DNA from: an uncultured Gammaproteobacteria bacterium
GTDB lineage: Bacteria > Pseudomonadota > Gammaproteobacteria > Arenicellales > JAANXG01
NCBI GenBank assembly: GCA_947259705.1
Contig: CAMYNL010000005.1
Span: 1-48,011, forward strand
Length of the DNA: 48,011 bases
Reading direction: 5' to 3'
Shown here: in pieces, positions 34,091 through 42,292 of the stretch
Numbering within the stretch: position 1 is the first letter of the stretch
How the letters are laid out: each line of letters starts with the position of its first letter
Program-made: the position numbers and the translations under genes
The notes under the pieces: generated by a model
What the model was told of the DNA's origin: nothing
The model's input: only the letters and a program-made list of their open reading frames with translations
Databases searched by the model: none

Positions 34091-35284
34091 ATGAACTCCG
34101 GCTCGCTAACCCCCTCCTCCCGACTCCAGAGCGCCGCCCGGACGATGGAGGAGTTCGCCGCCGTCACCGGTCTGCATCCGCCCCGTGAATCACCGCGCCG
34201 TTACTTGTGGACCGATGCCTTCGCGGTCTGGAACCTCCTCGGGCTGCACGAAGCGACCGGGGACGAGGCTTGGCGGACGCGAGCGCAGGAACTGGTGACT
34301 CAGGTGCACGAGGCACTGGGGCGTTTCCGTAGCGATGACCCGGACGCGGCGCGGCGCGGCAAACCCTTGAGCGGCAGCGCCGAGCACCCGACGGCGGCCG
34401 GCCTGCGCATCGGCAAGGGGCTGCCCGAACGCCGAGAGGGCGAGGCCTTCGACGAGCGCCTGGAGTGGGACCGAGACGGCCAGTACTACCACTACCTGAC
34501 CAAGTGGATGCATGCCCTCACCACGATGACAGGGGTAACGAACGACGACCGTTATGCCTTTTGGGCGCAGGAACTCGCCCGCGGCATCCATCCCGGCTTT
34601 GTCCATGGGCGCGGCAACTCCAGAAGCATCTACTGGAAGATGAGCATCGACCTGAGTCGGCCGCTGGTGCCCGCCATTGGCCACCATGACCCGCTGGACG
34701 GTTTCATCACCCTCAAGCAGCTGGCAGTTATCCTGGCCCCGCCGCGCGGTCTGGACCTGGACCCGGAGATCGACGTGCTGCGCAAGATGCTCGTGGGCAG
34801 GGACTGGGCCACCAACGATCCGCTGGGGCTGGGCGGGATCCTGTGTGATGCCTACCGCCTGCTGCAGCTGCTGGACAAGACCGGTGACGCTACGCTGCGC
34901 CCGCTGTTCGTGGAACTGCTCGGCGCCGCGGCGCGCGGCCTGGACAGCTATGCAGCCATGCACAACAGTCACGAGGCGGCGGCGTACCGGCTGCCGTTTC
35001 GCGAGTTCGGCCTGTCCATCGGCCTGCAGGCCGCCGAGGCCACCGCCGATTCACTTCGTGGCCACGAGGCCGAGTTCGGCCCCGACAGCTCGCGGCTCAT
35101 CGAGATGATCGCGCGTCACCAGCCCATCGCGGCCGACATCCACGAGTTCTGGGGCCAACCGGAAAACCAGGCCGCCAGCACCTGGATAGAGCACGGCGAC
35201 ATCAACGCCGTGATGTGGGCCACCACCCTCCTCCCCCACGGCTTCCTCGACCTCCACCTCAAAAAACAAAAAAGGGGTCGGTGA
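34091..35284 (+). CDS. Helical protein of unknown function, 397 residues
   Basis: From ATG 34091 (AAAGGGCGG upstream). The sequence is rich in helices with regular aromatic and charged turns: WTDAFAVWNLLGLHEATGDE, WDRDGQYYHYLTKWMHALTT, RLIEMIARHQPIAADIHEFW. It looks like an alpha/alpha-barrel fold of the six-hairpin glycosidase type, but no catalytic signature was recognised, so the name stays open. There is no signal peptide. Its last codons (KKQKRGR) and TGA are made by the REP-like element at 35268, so the original C-terminus may be lost. Confidence 0.7.
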   Translation: MNSGSLTPSSRLQSAARTMEEFAAVTGLHPPRESPRRYLWTDAFAVWNLLGLHEATGDEAWRTRAQELVTQVHEALGRFRSDDPDAARRGKPLSGSAEHPTAAGLRIGKGLPERREGEAFDERLEWDRDGQYYHYLTKWMHALTTMTGVTNDDRYAFWAQELARGIHPGFVHGRGNSRSIYWKMSIDLSRPLVPAIGHHDPLDGFITLKQLAVILAPPRGLDLDPEIDVLRKMLVGRDWATNDPLGLGGILCDAYRLLQLLDKTGDATLRPLFVELLGAAARGLDSYAAMHNSHEAAAYRLPFREFGLSIGLQAAEATADSLRGHEAEFGPDSSRLIEMIARHQPIAADIHEFWGQPENQAASTWIEHGDINAVMWATTLLPHGFLDLHLKKQKRGR

Positions 35285-35330
35285 CAAATAAGAATCATTG
35301 TTATTAGCGTTTGTCACCGACCCCTTTTTT
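35268..35330. repeat. REP-like palindrome, copy 2 (GGGGTCGGTGACAAAT family)
   Basis: A 21-base arm beginning AAAAAAGGGGTCGGTGAC at 35268 pairs perfectly with 35310-35330 across a 21-base loop. It is in opposite orientation to copy 1 (12877-12939). It overlaps the end of the 34091 gene and supplies its stop codon. With a T-run on each side it could also act as a bidirectional terminator. Confidence 0.87.
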
Positions 35331-35354
35331 TGCGCGCTTGTTGATGGTTTCTTC

Positions 35355-35753
35355 CTACGTGACTTCAATTTTCATGGCAGCTGCCTCTTTGACTTTTGGC
35401 AGATATAAAGCCAACACTCCGTCCACCATCTTGGCAGAGATACCTTCCTTGTTGATTCTGCTGGAGAGCGTGAAGCTGCGCGTGAAGTTGCCGATACTGT
35501 ACTCAGTATAGATTGGCCTCAAGTCTTCATAATTTGAAAAGTCGATGTTTCCCGTGACGGTCAGTGCGTTCTTCTCCAGATGGATATCCACGTTTTCCTT
35601 CCGCACACCGGGCATGTCCATGGTGACGAACAGTGCGTCAGAGGACTCGTGAATGTCGGTCAGGGGAACGAAGTAGCGACCGACCTCCGTTTTTTCGCCC
35701 CTCTCCTGAAGTTGTTCTTTCTTTTCTTTAACCTGTAGATCTTGCGTAGTCAT
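35355..35753 (-). CDS. Small heat-shock protein, Hsp20/alpha-crystallin
   Basis: 132 residues. The alpha-crystallin domain runs from YFVPLTDIHESSDALFVTMD to VDGVLALYLPKVKEAAAMKI, with GVRKENVDIHLEKNALTVTG in the middle. Such proteins are ATP-independent holdases that keep unfolding clients soluble. It lies just downstream of the first, broken Hsp20 gene and would share its heat-shock promoter. Confidence 0.94.
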   Translation of the reverse strand: MTTQDLQVKEKKEQLQERGEKTEVGRYFVPLTDIHESSDALFVTMDMPGVRKENVDIHLEKNALTVTGNIDFSNYEDLRPIYTEYSIGNFTRSFTLSSRINKEGISAKMVDGVLALYLPKVKEAAAMKIEVT

Positions 35754-35769
35754 GACAGTCTCCCGACTT

Positions 35770-36185
35770 CTAGCTAATGGTTACCGAGCGAGGCTTGTCC
35801 GCTTCAGCCCTGGGTAGATAAACGGCTAGTATGCCCTCCTGGTAATCCGCTTTGACTCGATCTCGATCGGGACGGTGAGCGTTCGATCGAAATTACCCGA
35901 GGTCCGTTCGCGACGATGAACGCTGACGCTTTCATCGTAAGCAATTTCTCTCTTTCCGCTGATTCTGATCTGTTTACCTTTTACGGAGACGTCGATGTCG
36001 CCCTTATTGACGCCTGGCAATTCGGCGACCAAGACGCAGTCTTCACCCTTCTCGAAAACATTGATCGGGGGGAAAACACCAGTACCGGCGGTGCCCCGGG
36101 CCAACCAGTCACTTGAGCGGGCTGAATCAAGCGCTTGCTGGAACCCACGAAGTGCAGAGAAAGGATCAACAATTCTGTAAACCAT
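35770..36185 (-). pseudogene. Small heat-shock protein, frameshifted
   Basis: An Hsp20 gene with an intact N-terminal arm and most of the alpha-crystallin domain (VFEKGEDCVLVAELPGVNKG, GKREIAYDE, NFDRTLTVPIEIE). After IEIE the frame shifts: the long frame reads SKRITRRAY and stops at 35826. The neighbouring frame continues correctly with VKADYQEGILAVYLPRAEAD, then KPRSVTIS and TAG at 35770. The expected three or so residues before VKAD are missing, so a deletion of about ten bases near 35855 is likely rather than a single-base error. Without the C-terminal strand and tail, oligomers should not form normally. Confidence 0.82.
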
Positions 36186-36235
36186 TGCCTGTACCTCCCG
36201 TCTTATCAGAGATCTGAGTTGCTTTCGAGAACGGA

Positions 36236-36263
36236 GATAAGGGCAGCCAGGGCGACTTTCAAG
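36236..36263 (-). promoter_or_regulatory. Sigma-32-like heat-shock promoter of the hsp20 pair
   Basis: On the minus strand CTTGAAA (complement of 36257-36263) is followed after 13 bases by CCCTTATC (complement of 36236-36243). The sigma-32 consensus is CTTGAAA, 11-16 bases, CCCCATNT. It lies about 50 bases before the first Hsp20 start, the right distance. Confidence 0.65.
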
Positions 36264-36296
36264 CCCCCCATCTGGTTCTGTAAGAGTATGAAAGAA

Positions 36297-36391
36297 GGGG
36301 GTCAGAACCTACTTTTCACCGCTGCGGGATGACACGGGGCCCATCGAAGTCGGATCTGACCCCACTTTAGTGTGGACCCCACTTTAGTGTG
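36297..36391. repeat. GGGGTCAGA/TCTGACCCC repeats with a 17-base tandem
   Basis: GGGGGTCAGAACC starts near 36297 and is answered by GATCTGACCCC at about 36353. GACCCCACTTTAGTGTG is repeated back to back at 36358-36374 and 36375-36391. It belongs to the same word family as the palindrome at 14189. The second copy includes the stop codon of the following kinase gene (36384-36386). Confidence 0.7.
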
Positions 36392-38537
36392 CGACGGGAA
36401 ATGCCACCAGGAACTCGGCTCCGGGGTTGCGATTTACCACGTCGATTTTACCGCTCATGGCTTGCGTGAGCTGGTGCACCAGGGCAAGGCCGATTCCGGT
36501 ACCCACCGTCTCGCGGGTGAGTTCGTTCTCGGAGCGGTAGAAAAGTTTAAAGATCCGTTTCATCTGGTCCTTGGGTATGCCGGGACCGTAATCTCGTATA
36601 CCGATCTGCACGCTGCCGTCCTGCAGACGCCGGCATTGGATCTCAATTGTCTTGTTGTCGACCTTGGCGGAGAACTTGATGGCGTTGTCCACCAGGTTGA
36701 TGACGATCTGGGTGAAGTAGTCCGGATCGATCTGGAGAACCTGGCGGCCGGTGTCATCGTCGCAGTCCATGCTCAAGCCGAACCCGGCTCGTTCGATCTG
36801 CGACGCAATCTTGGAACGGATTCCGTCTATGAGTTGGCTTACGGGCACCGGTTTCAGGTCAATCTCTAGTTCGTTACGGGTCATACGCGCCAGTTGCAGC
36901 ACATTGGAGATCAGGCGCGAAAGGCGTTCGCTTTCGTCATGAATGTAGGCATAGTAGGTCTTCTTCTTTTCCTCGTCGGCCCAACCTTCGCGCAGCATCT
37001 CGCCGTACATGCGGATTGAGGTGAGCGGGGTCTTGAGTTCGTGGCTGACGGCGGAGACGAAATCCTGCTGTTGGCGGGTGAGTTGGACCTGCCCCAGCGC
37101 CAGGCGATACATCAGGTAGAAGCCCCCGCACAGGATCAGCGCCAGGATTGCCGCGACCCAGTTGATCACGGTCGCCCCTGGTCCGGCGGGCAGCTGATTT
37201 ACGCTGAAGATGAGTTGCAGGTCGCTGAGGGGCGCAGACAGGGGCGCCTGGTGGAGCAGGACGCCGCGCAGCTCCTCAATACTCGAAAGATTGCTCGACA
37301 GGTAGTCGTACCCGCTCCGTCCATGGAAGACAGACAACACATCGCCGCGATGGGCGACCGCCAGGTCGCTGGAGCGCGACAGCGCGGTGGCGCGAAACGC
37401 CGACTCCATGACGCCATTGATAAACGGCTGGGGTTCGAGCAGGGCGCCCTGTATATAGCGTTGTCGATCACGCCAGACCTTCCGAAACAGGACGAAATGC
37501 CCGCTGTCGAGCAGGTTGAAGGCGAAGGCATCGATCTCGCTCTCGAAGGTGGTGATGCGGAACCGAGATTCCGCGCTCCGATCCAACGCGGTTAGCTCGT
37601 CGGTGGGAACCAATTGTTGTTCCGGTAGTGCGCTACGTTCCTTACGTATGGTGCGCTTCGCGAACAGGTCGGCATCACCCGCAGACGGTGCACCAGACAT
37701 ATCGTCGCGTAACCTGGGCGGGTACGGGGAGTCGAGCTTCAAGTCCTCCACGCGGCCAAGGACCTGGGGCGGCTTTTGTTTGGCCTCGGACTGCGCACGG
37801 GGTTCATTGAGCCGATCGAAGCCCATCTGTACCGCGGCACGGGGTTGTACGAGCCCTCGGTCAGGCGCTTGCTCCAACACAGAACCCGGCTTCGACTCGT
37901 CCTCCAGTCGTCCGTGGCTCTCGCCGCGTCCGCCCGCTTCCGGGTCGACGGCGGGCGCTTGCTCCGATGTCTCTTCCTCCGCCGCCCCTGGCTGCGCATA
38001 GTGCGACGACATCTGCGTATCGGCGGCGAGATCCTTGCCACGGGCGCCTACCAGGCGGTTCTCCGCCAAGATCTCCCGGATGCGGTCCTGCAGCGCCCGG
38101 CGCTGACCCAGTTCCAGTTCGGAAACCCCATAAGCGGCCGGCTGCAGACCCGCTTGTGGCAGCAGTGGCGTGGTAAACACGCCCTCGGCGTCGACCTGGA
38201 AATACCCCAGCAGACCCGGGATGGCGGATGCCGCCGGGTACAGCGATAGCGGCGAGCGCTGCAGGAACCCGGCGTTCGGATCGCCTTCTGCAACCAGAAA
38301 TGCGTAGTCGGCGAACGAACGCGCCTCCTCCGTGTTGATCAAATCGATCAATTGCCGGTCGATACGGGCAACCAGTTCCTCGGCCATGATCCTGTGGCGC
38401 TGGAACGCCTCCCATTTCAGCTGGCTGTAAGCCTGGCGGATCAATACGCCGGTGGGAACGGCCAGTGAAACGAAAAAGACAGCCAGCCATAGCCGCAGCC
38501 GCCTTTTGTGCCAACCGGTGAGCGCAGTGCGCGACAC
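36384..38537 (-). CDS. Large sensor histidine kinase with disordered periplasmic insert
   Basis: 717 residues from GTG 38537, directly after the regulator's TGA. TM1 is ~18-34. A periplasmic region of ~420 residues holds FAFNLLDSGHFVLFRKVWRD and, at ~171-313, a Glu/Pro/Ala/Gln-rich stretch (GAAEEETSEQAPAVDPEAGG) with little expected fold. TM2 includes WVAAILALILCGGFYLMY. The H-box is FVSAVSHELKTPLTSIRMYG, and the HATPase has INLVDNAIKFSAK, DYGPGIP and GTGIGLALVHQLT. It forms a pair with the adjacent OmpR-type regulator and may control the divergent PspA/VWA operon. Its stop codon lies in a repeat. Confidence 0.9.
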   Translation of the reverse strand: MSRTALTGWHKRRLRLWLAVFFVSLAVPTGVLIRQAYSQLKWEAFQRHRIMAEELVARIDRQLIDLINTEEARSFADYAFLVAEGDPNAGFLQRSPLSLYPAASAIPGLLGYFQVDAEGVFTTPLLPQAGLQPAAYGVSELELGQRRALQDRIREILAENRLVGARGKDLAADTQMSSHYAQPGAAEEETSEQAPAVDPEAGGRGESHGRLEDESKPGSVLEQAPDRGLVQPRAAVQMGFDRLNEPRAQSEAKQKPPQVLGRVEDLKLDSPYPPRLRDDMSGAPSAGDADLFAKRTIRKERSALPEQQLVPTDELTALDRSAESRFRITTFESEIDAFAFNLLDSGHFVLFRKVWRDRQRYIQGALLEPQPFINGVMESAFRATALSRSSDLAVAHRGDVLSVFHGRSGYDYLSSNLSSIEELRGVLLHQAPLSAPLSDLQLIFSVNQLPAGPGATVINWVAAILALILCGGFYLMYRLALGQVQLTRQQQDFVSAVSHELKTPLTSIRMYGEMLREGWADEEKKKTYYAYIHDESERLSRLISNVLQLARMTRNELEIDLKPVPVSQLIDGIRSKIASQIERAGFGLSMDCDDDTGRQVLQIDPDYFTQIVINLVDNAIKFSAKVDNKTIEIQCRRLQDGSVQIGIRDYGPGIPKDQMKRIFKLFYRSENELTRETVGTGIGLALVHQLTQAMSGKIDVVNRNPGAEFLVAFPVAH

Positions 38538-38538
38538 G

Positions 38539-39240
38539 TCAACCCGGCAGGAGTCGATAACCGGCTCCGCGCACCGTAACGAGATGCCGGGGGGCGGACG
38601 GAATGGGCTCGATCTTGCGGCGCAGCTTGGCAATGTGGATGTCTACGGTGCGGGTTTCGATATCCATGCTCCTCGAGTAACCCCAGAGCTTGCTCAATAG
38701 TTCATCCCTGGAGACGGGCCGCTCCGAGTTAGCGCTCAGGTATTGAAGGATCTCCACCTCGCGGCGGGTAAATGATAGCGTCTCCTGACCACGGCAGCCG
38801 CAGAGGTTACGGGTATCGACCTCGATGCCATCACCCAGCCGGATATGATGCTCCATATCGACGCCGATCCTTGAGCGCCGCAGCACAGCCTGGATGCGCA
38901 ACACCAGTTGCGCCACCGAAAACGGTTTGGCGATGTAATCGTCGGCGCCCAGGGACAGGCCCTGAATAATGTCTTCATCACTGGTCTTGGCGGTGAGCAT
39001 GATGATCGGCTGTTCGCGATCCCGCGATCGAATCCGGTTGCAGATCTCGTAACCGTCCAGCCCCGGCAGCATGATGTCCAGCAGTATCAGGTCGAAGGTG
39101 CCGGTCAACGACTTCTCCAGTCCCGTGGGACCGTCGGCGGCCTCATCGACTTCGTAGCCGTGGTACACCAGGACATCCATCAGCCCGTTGCGAATGGGGG
39201 CTTCGTCTTCGACTACGAGGATGCGGATCTTGCGTTCCAT
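38539..39240 (-). CDS. OmpR-family response regulator
   Basis: 233 residues from ATG 39240. The receiver has ILVVEDEAPIRNGL, phosphoacceptor Asp in FDLILLDIMLPGLDGYEIC and Lys in AKPFSVAQL; the winged helix has LSFTRREVEILQYLSANSER and RTVDIHIAKLRRKIEP. It is the partner of the kinase that starts two bases after its stop. The gene is divergent from the PspA-like gene with 155 bases between, a likely site of its own and target regulation. Confidence 0.94.
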   Translation of the reverse strand: MERKIRILVVEDEAPIRNGLMDVLVYHGYEVDEAADGPTGLEKSLTGTFDLILLDIMLPGLDGYEICNRIRSRDREQPIIMLTAKTSDEDIIQGLSLGADDYIAKPFSVAQLVLRIQAVLRRSRIGVDMEHHIRLGDGIEVDTRNLCGCRGQETLSFTRREVEILQYLSANSERPVSRDELLSKLWGYSRSMDIETRTVDIHIAKLRRKIEPIPSAPRHLVTVRGAGYRLLPG

Positions 39241-39395
39241 GGTGCTGAAAAGCGTAGCAGCTTGCGCGCGAACGGACACGTAAATTCTCTGTAAATCCCC
39301 GGTGCAAGGTTTTACCAAAGTCCGCCTACAGTCAATACCGCGTGCCTCCTAAACTCACTGCACATTCCCATGAATCAAGAATGGAGGTGCAACCT

Positions 39396-39929
39396 ATGGC
39401 ATTGATTACACGCGTATCGCGACTGTTCCGGGCCGACTTTCACGCCGTGCTTGATCGCATCGAGGAACCCGACGTCCTGCTCAAGCAGGCGGTACGGGAG
39501 ATGGAGGAAGACATCGCCCGCGATGAGCAGCGGGGCAAGGCGCTGACCCACGAACAAGGACAGCTGGACAAGCGCTCCCGCGACCTGGACGAGTCACTGC
39601 AGCGGATCGAGGACGAGCTGGATGTCTGCTTTGCCTCCGACAAGGAGGATCTGGCCCGGGCATTGATCAAACGCAAGCTGGAGGCGGAACGGCTGCGCAA
39701 GGTCCTTGGCCAGAAGCAGGAGGCCGGCGCAGATGACCTCGGCGCTCTCAACAAACGACTGCAGCAAAACCGTAGCCGACTGGACGCCATGCAGCAGAAG
39801 ATCGAACTATTGGTCGAGGATGGCAACACCGGTAGTGATGAGTACCGGACGGGGCCGGACATCGCGGTGCGGGACGAGGACGTGGAAGTGGCCTTTCTGC
39901 GGGAAAAGCAGAAGCGGGGTCGGTCATGA
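39396..39929 (+). CDS. PspA/IM30-family protein
   Basis: 177 residues from ATG 39396 (GGAGG eight bases before). It starts with an amphipathic ALITRVSRLFRADFHAVLDR and continues as an almost unbroken coiled coil (DVLLKQAVREMEEDIARDEQ, then KALTHEQGQLDKRSRDLDES). PspA/IM30 proteins bind stressed inner membrane and, in some families, inhibit the PspF activator. It is shorter than E. coli PspA (~220), with no pspBC or pspF nearby. It is coupled to the next gene by a four-base overlap. Confidence 0.83.
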   Translation: MALITRVSRLFRADFHAVLDRIEEPDVLLKQAVREMEEDIARDEQRGKALTHEQGQLDKRSRDLDESLQRIEDELDVCFASDKEDLARALIKRKLEAERLRKVLGQKQEAGADDLGALNKRLQQNRSRLDAMQQKIELLVEDGNTGSDEYRTGPDIAVRDEDVEVAFLREKQKRGRS

Positions 39930-40495
39930 GACGGCCCAGCTTCTTCGAAGGCGTGGTGGTGGCATTGATCGTCAGTGTCGTCGCTGCTGCGGTATTTACG
40001 GTACCGGCGATGCTGTTCGGCGGCGGCGGCGTACACCGTCTGGTTATCGCCGGGATCGGCTTCGCCTATGTGCTGTACCTGTTGGCTCGCAGTCGGGAAC
40101 GCGTCGGCCGTGTGACCGTTGTCGCATTATGGCTGGGGCTGGCCGCGGCAACCTGGTTGCTGGCACCACCGCTATTGATCTACGTTGCCGTGCACATTGG
40201 CATGGTGTGGCTGATCCGCTCACTCTACTTTCATGCCAGCGTCTTGTCGGCATTGGCCGATCTCGGTCTCAACGGCCTGGCCCTCACCGCGGCGCTATGG
40301 GCGGGAATGCAGACCCATAGCCTGTGGCTGGGCATCTGGTGCTTCTTCCTCGTCCAGGCCCTTTTCGTCGCGATACCCCCACAGTGGCGCCGGCCACAGC
40401 CCGGTCCGCTCCCGACACGGGATGCCACCGACTGCTTCGAGACCGCGCACCAGGCGGCGGAGTCGGCATTACGCAGATTTTCTTCAGTCCGTTAA
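39926..40495 (+). CDS. Six-helix inner-membrane protein of unknown function
   Basis: 189 residues, overlapping the PspA-like stop by four bases. Hydrophobic helices include VVALIVSVVAAAVFTVPAML, VIAGIGFAYVLYLLA, VTVVALWLGLAAATWLLA, LIYVAVHIGMVWLIRSLYF, GLALTAALWAG and LWLGIWCFFLVQALFVAI. No family signature was recognised. Translational coupling to PspA and closeness to the VWA gene suggest one membrane-stress unit. Confidence 0.75.
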   Translation: MRRPSFFEGVVVALIVSVVAAAVFTVPAMLFGGGGVHRLVIAGIGFAYVLYLLARSRERVGRVTVVALWLGLAAATWLLAPPLLIYVAVHIGMVWLIRSLYFHASVLSALADLGLNGLALTAALWAGMQTHSLWLGIWCFFLVQALFVAIPPQWRRPQPGPLPTRDATDCFETAHQAAESALRRFSSVR

Positions 40496-40515
40496 CCAAA
40501 CCGGAGGATAGCAAG

Positions 40516-41715
40516 ATGAAATCGAAACTCATTGCATTGGCCCTGTTCGTGTTCACCGCGGGAACGGTTGTATTGTACCCGCTCAGCCAAAGCCACGGCA
40601 CCGTTGCCGTCGTCGATCCGGTGCTGCTCGCCCCGGAAATGATCCAGGCCGACAAGATTGAGGTGGTGTTCGTGCTGGATACCACGGGCAGCATGAGCGG
40701 CCTGATCCAGGCGGCGAAAGAAAAAATCTGGTCCATCGCCAGCACCATGGCGTCGGCGCAGTCCGCACCGGAGATCAGGATGGGCCTGGTCGCCTACCGG
40801 GATCGTGGCGACGCTTACGTGACCCGGATCGTGGACCTTTCCACCGATCTGGATACGATGTACGCAACGCTGATGGACTTTCGCGCCGTCGGCGGCGGGG
40901 ATGGACCTGAGAGCGTCAACCAGGCCTTACACGACGCGGTTCACAAGATGTCCTGGAGCCGGGACCAGAATGCCTACCGGGTCGTGTTTCTGGTCGGTGA
41001 CGCCCCGCCGCACATGGATTACCAGGACGATGTGAAGTATCCGCAGACCCTGACAGCGGCGAAGCACAGAGGCATCATCGTGAACACCATCCAGTGCGGT
41101 CGCGATGGACGTACCCTGCAGACCTGGAAGCAGGTGGCACAACTCGGTGCGGGCCGCTACTTTCAGGTGGAGCAGGCCGGCAGCGCGGTGGCATTGGCTA
41201 CCCCGTTTGACGAAAAGCTCGCCGAGTTGTCCCGGAAGCTGGATGGCACACGCCTGTTCTACGGCTCACCCGAAACGAAGGCGAATCAGAGCAAGAAGGT
41301 CGCGGCGACGGAAAAACTCCACGCGATGTCATCGCTGGGCTCACGGGCACGCCGAGCGACATTCAACGTGTCGAAAAGTGGTGCCGCCAACTTCGGCGGC
41401 GAAGGTGAGTTGGTGGATGACATCACCAGCGGCCGCGTCGACCTGTCCGGCATCGACCGCGATCACCTGCCCGCGTCAATGCAAGAGATGCCGGTGGAGG
41501 AACAGAGTGCCATGATCGCCGAGACCGCCGAGCGGCGCAATGAGCTGAAGGCGCAGATCCAGGAACTGGCACAGCAGCGTTCCACATATCTCGAGCAACA
41601 GGTCGAAGAGCTGGGCGGTGCCGAGGACTCACTGGACGAGCAGATCTATCGCTCGGTTCGCGAGCAGGCGGGCAAACTCGGCCTGCACTACGACGCCGAA
41701 GCCGCGGCGTACTGA
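40516..41715 (+). CDS. Secreted von Willebrand factor A domain protein
   Basis: 399 residues from ATG 40516 (CGGAGGA upstream). The signal or anchor is KLIALALFVFTAGTVVLYPL. The VWA domain starts at EVVFVLDTTGSMSG, whose DxTxS (Asp55, Thr57, Ser59) is a usable MIDAS metal site, and continues with GLVAYRDRGDAYVTRIVDLS and FRAVGGGDGPESVNQALHDA. A coiled C-terminal third (RRNELKAQIQELAQQRSTYL) follows. VWA domains bind protein ligands in a metal-dependent way. It closes the PspA-like operon and is followed by a strong hairpin. Confidence 0.87.
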   Translation: MKSKLIALALFVFTAGTVVLYPLSQSHGTVAVVDPVLLAPEMIQADKIEVVFVLDTTGSMSGLIQAAKEKIWSIASTMASAQSAPEIRMGLVAYRDRGDAYVTRIVDLSTDLDTMYATLMDFRAVGGGDGPESVNQALHDAVHKMSWSRDQNAYRVVFLVGDAPPHMDYQDDVKYPQTLTAAKHRGIIVNTIQCGRDGRTLQTWKQVAQLGAGRYFQVEQAGSAVALATPFDEKLAELSRKLDGTRLFYGSPETKANQSKKVAATEKLHAMSSLGSRARRATFNVSKSGAANFGGEGELVDDITSGRVDLSGIDRDHLPASMQEMPVEEQSAMIAETAERRNELKAQIQELAQQRSTYLEQQVEELGGAEDSLDEQIYRSVREQAGKLGLHYDAEAAAY

Positions 41716-41730
41716 GGCTTGAGCAACCCA

Positions 41731-41760
41731 AGCAGGTCCGGCATCTGCGCCGGACCTGCT
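41731..41760 (+). terminator. Strong GC-rich hairpin after the VWA gene
   Basis: AGCAGGTCCGGC (41731-41742), loop ATCTGC, GCCGGACCTGCT (41749-41760): a perfect 12-pair stem 15 bases past the stop. There is no T-run, so it is a weak intrinsic terminator or an RNA-end stabiliser. Confidence 0.6.
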
Positions 41761-41951
41761 GCCATAATGGCCAAATCACGACGACTCATTCACAATGACG
41801 CAGTCGGGCGGCCCGTCTGAACGAGACAAGCAAGCCCTGCCAAGACGTCGCAGGTCAGTTGCTATACAAGCCCACGACAGTGCGAAATCAAACACTTGCG
41901 TCGAATCGGCGATCGATATACAGCCAACCCAGCGGTTAGTCTTTTTGATCA

Positions 41952-42276
41952 ATGAAATTGGACCTAAAACTCGATAATATTTTCTTTGCCCTTTCAGTTG
42001 CCTCCCGCCGTGCAATTCTCATTCGTTTTCGTCGTCGTCTCAGACTGTGGAGGCGCTGGCAAATCATTTTCGATAAGTGCGCCGGTGATCTCCAAGCACA
42101 TGCGGGTTTTGGAAAACGCGGGTCTGATCAGTCGACGAGTAATCGGCCGTGAGCACCATTGCCGCCTCAATGTGGGCGCCCTAGATAGAGCCGAGTACTG
42201 GATCCATTTTCACCTCGAGTTCTGGGAGTCCCGTCTTGACTGCCTGAATGAACTAACGAGCCAAAAGAACACCTAA
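41952..42276 (+). pseudogene. ArsR-family regulator, broken by two frameshifts
   Basis: The N-terminal helix is in one frame (LKLDNIFFALSVASRRAILI from ATG 41952), the middle TVEALANHF in a second, and the recognition helix and C-terminus in a third (SISAPVISKHMRVLENAGLI, then HCRLNVGALDRAEYWIHF). All match the ArsR/SmtB regulators that precede AHSA1 genes. Two frame changes, near 42020 and 42068, destroy the product. The intact AHSA1 gene follows in the usual arrangement. Confidence 0.8.
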
Positions 42277-42292
42277 AAATGAGGTGCACGAC

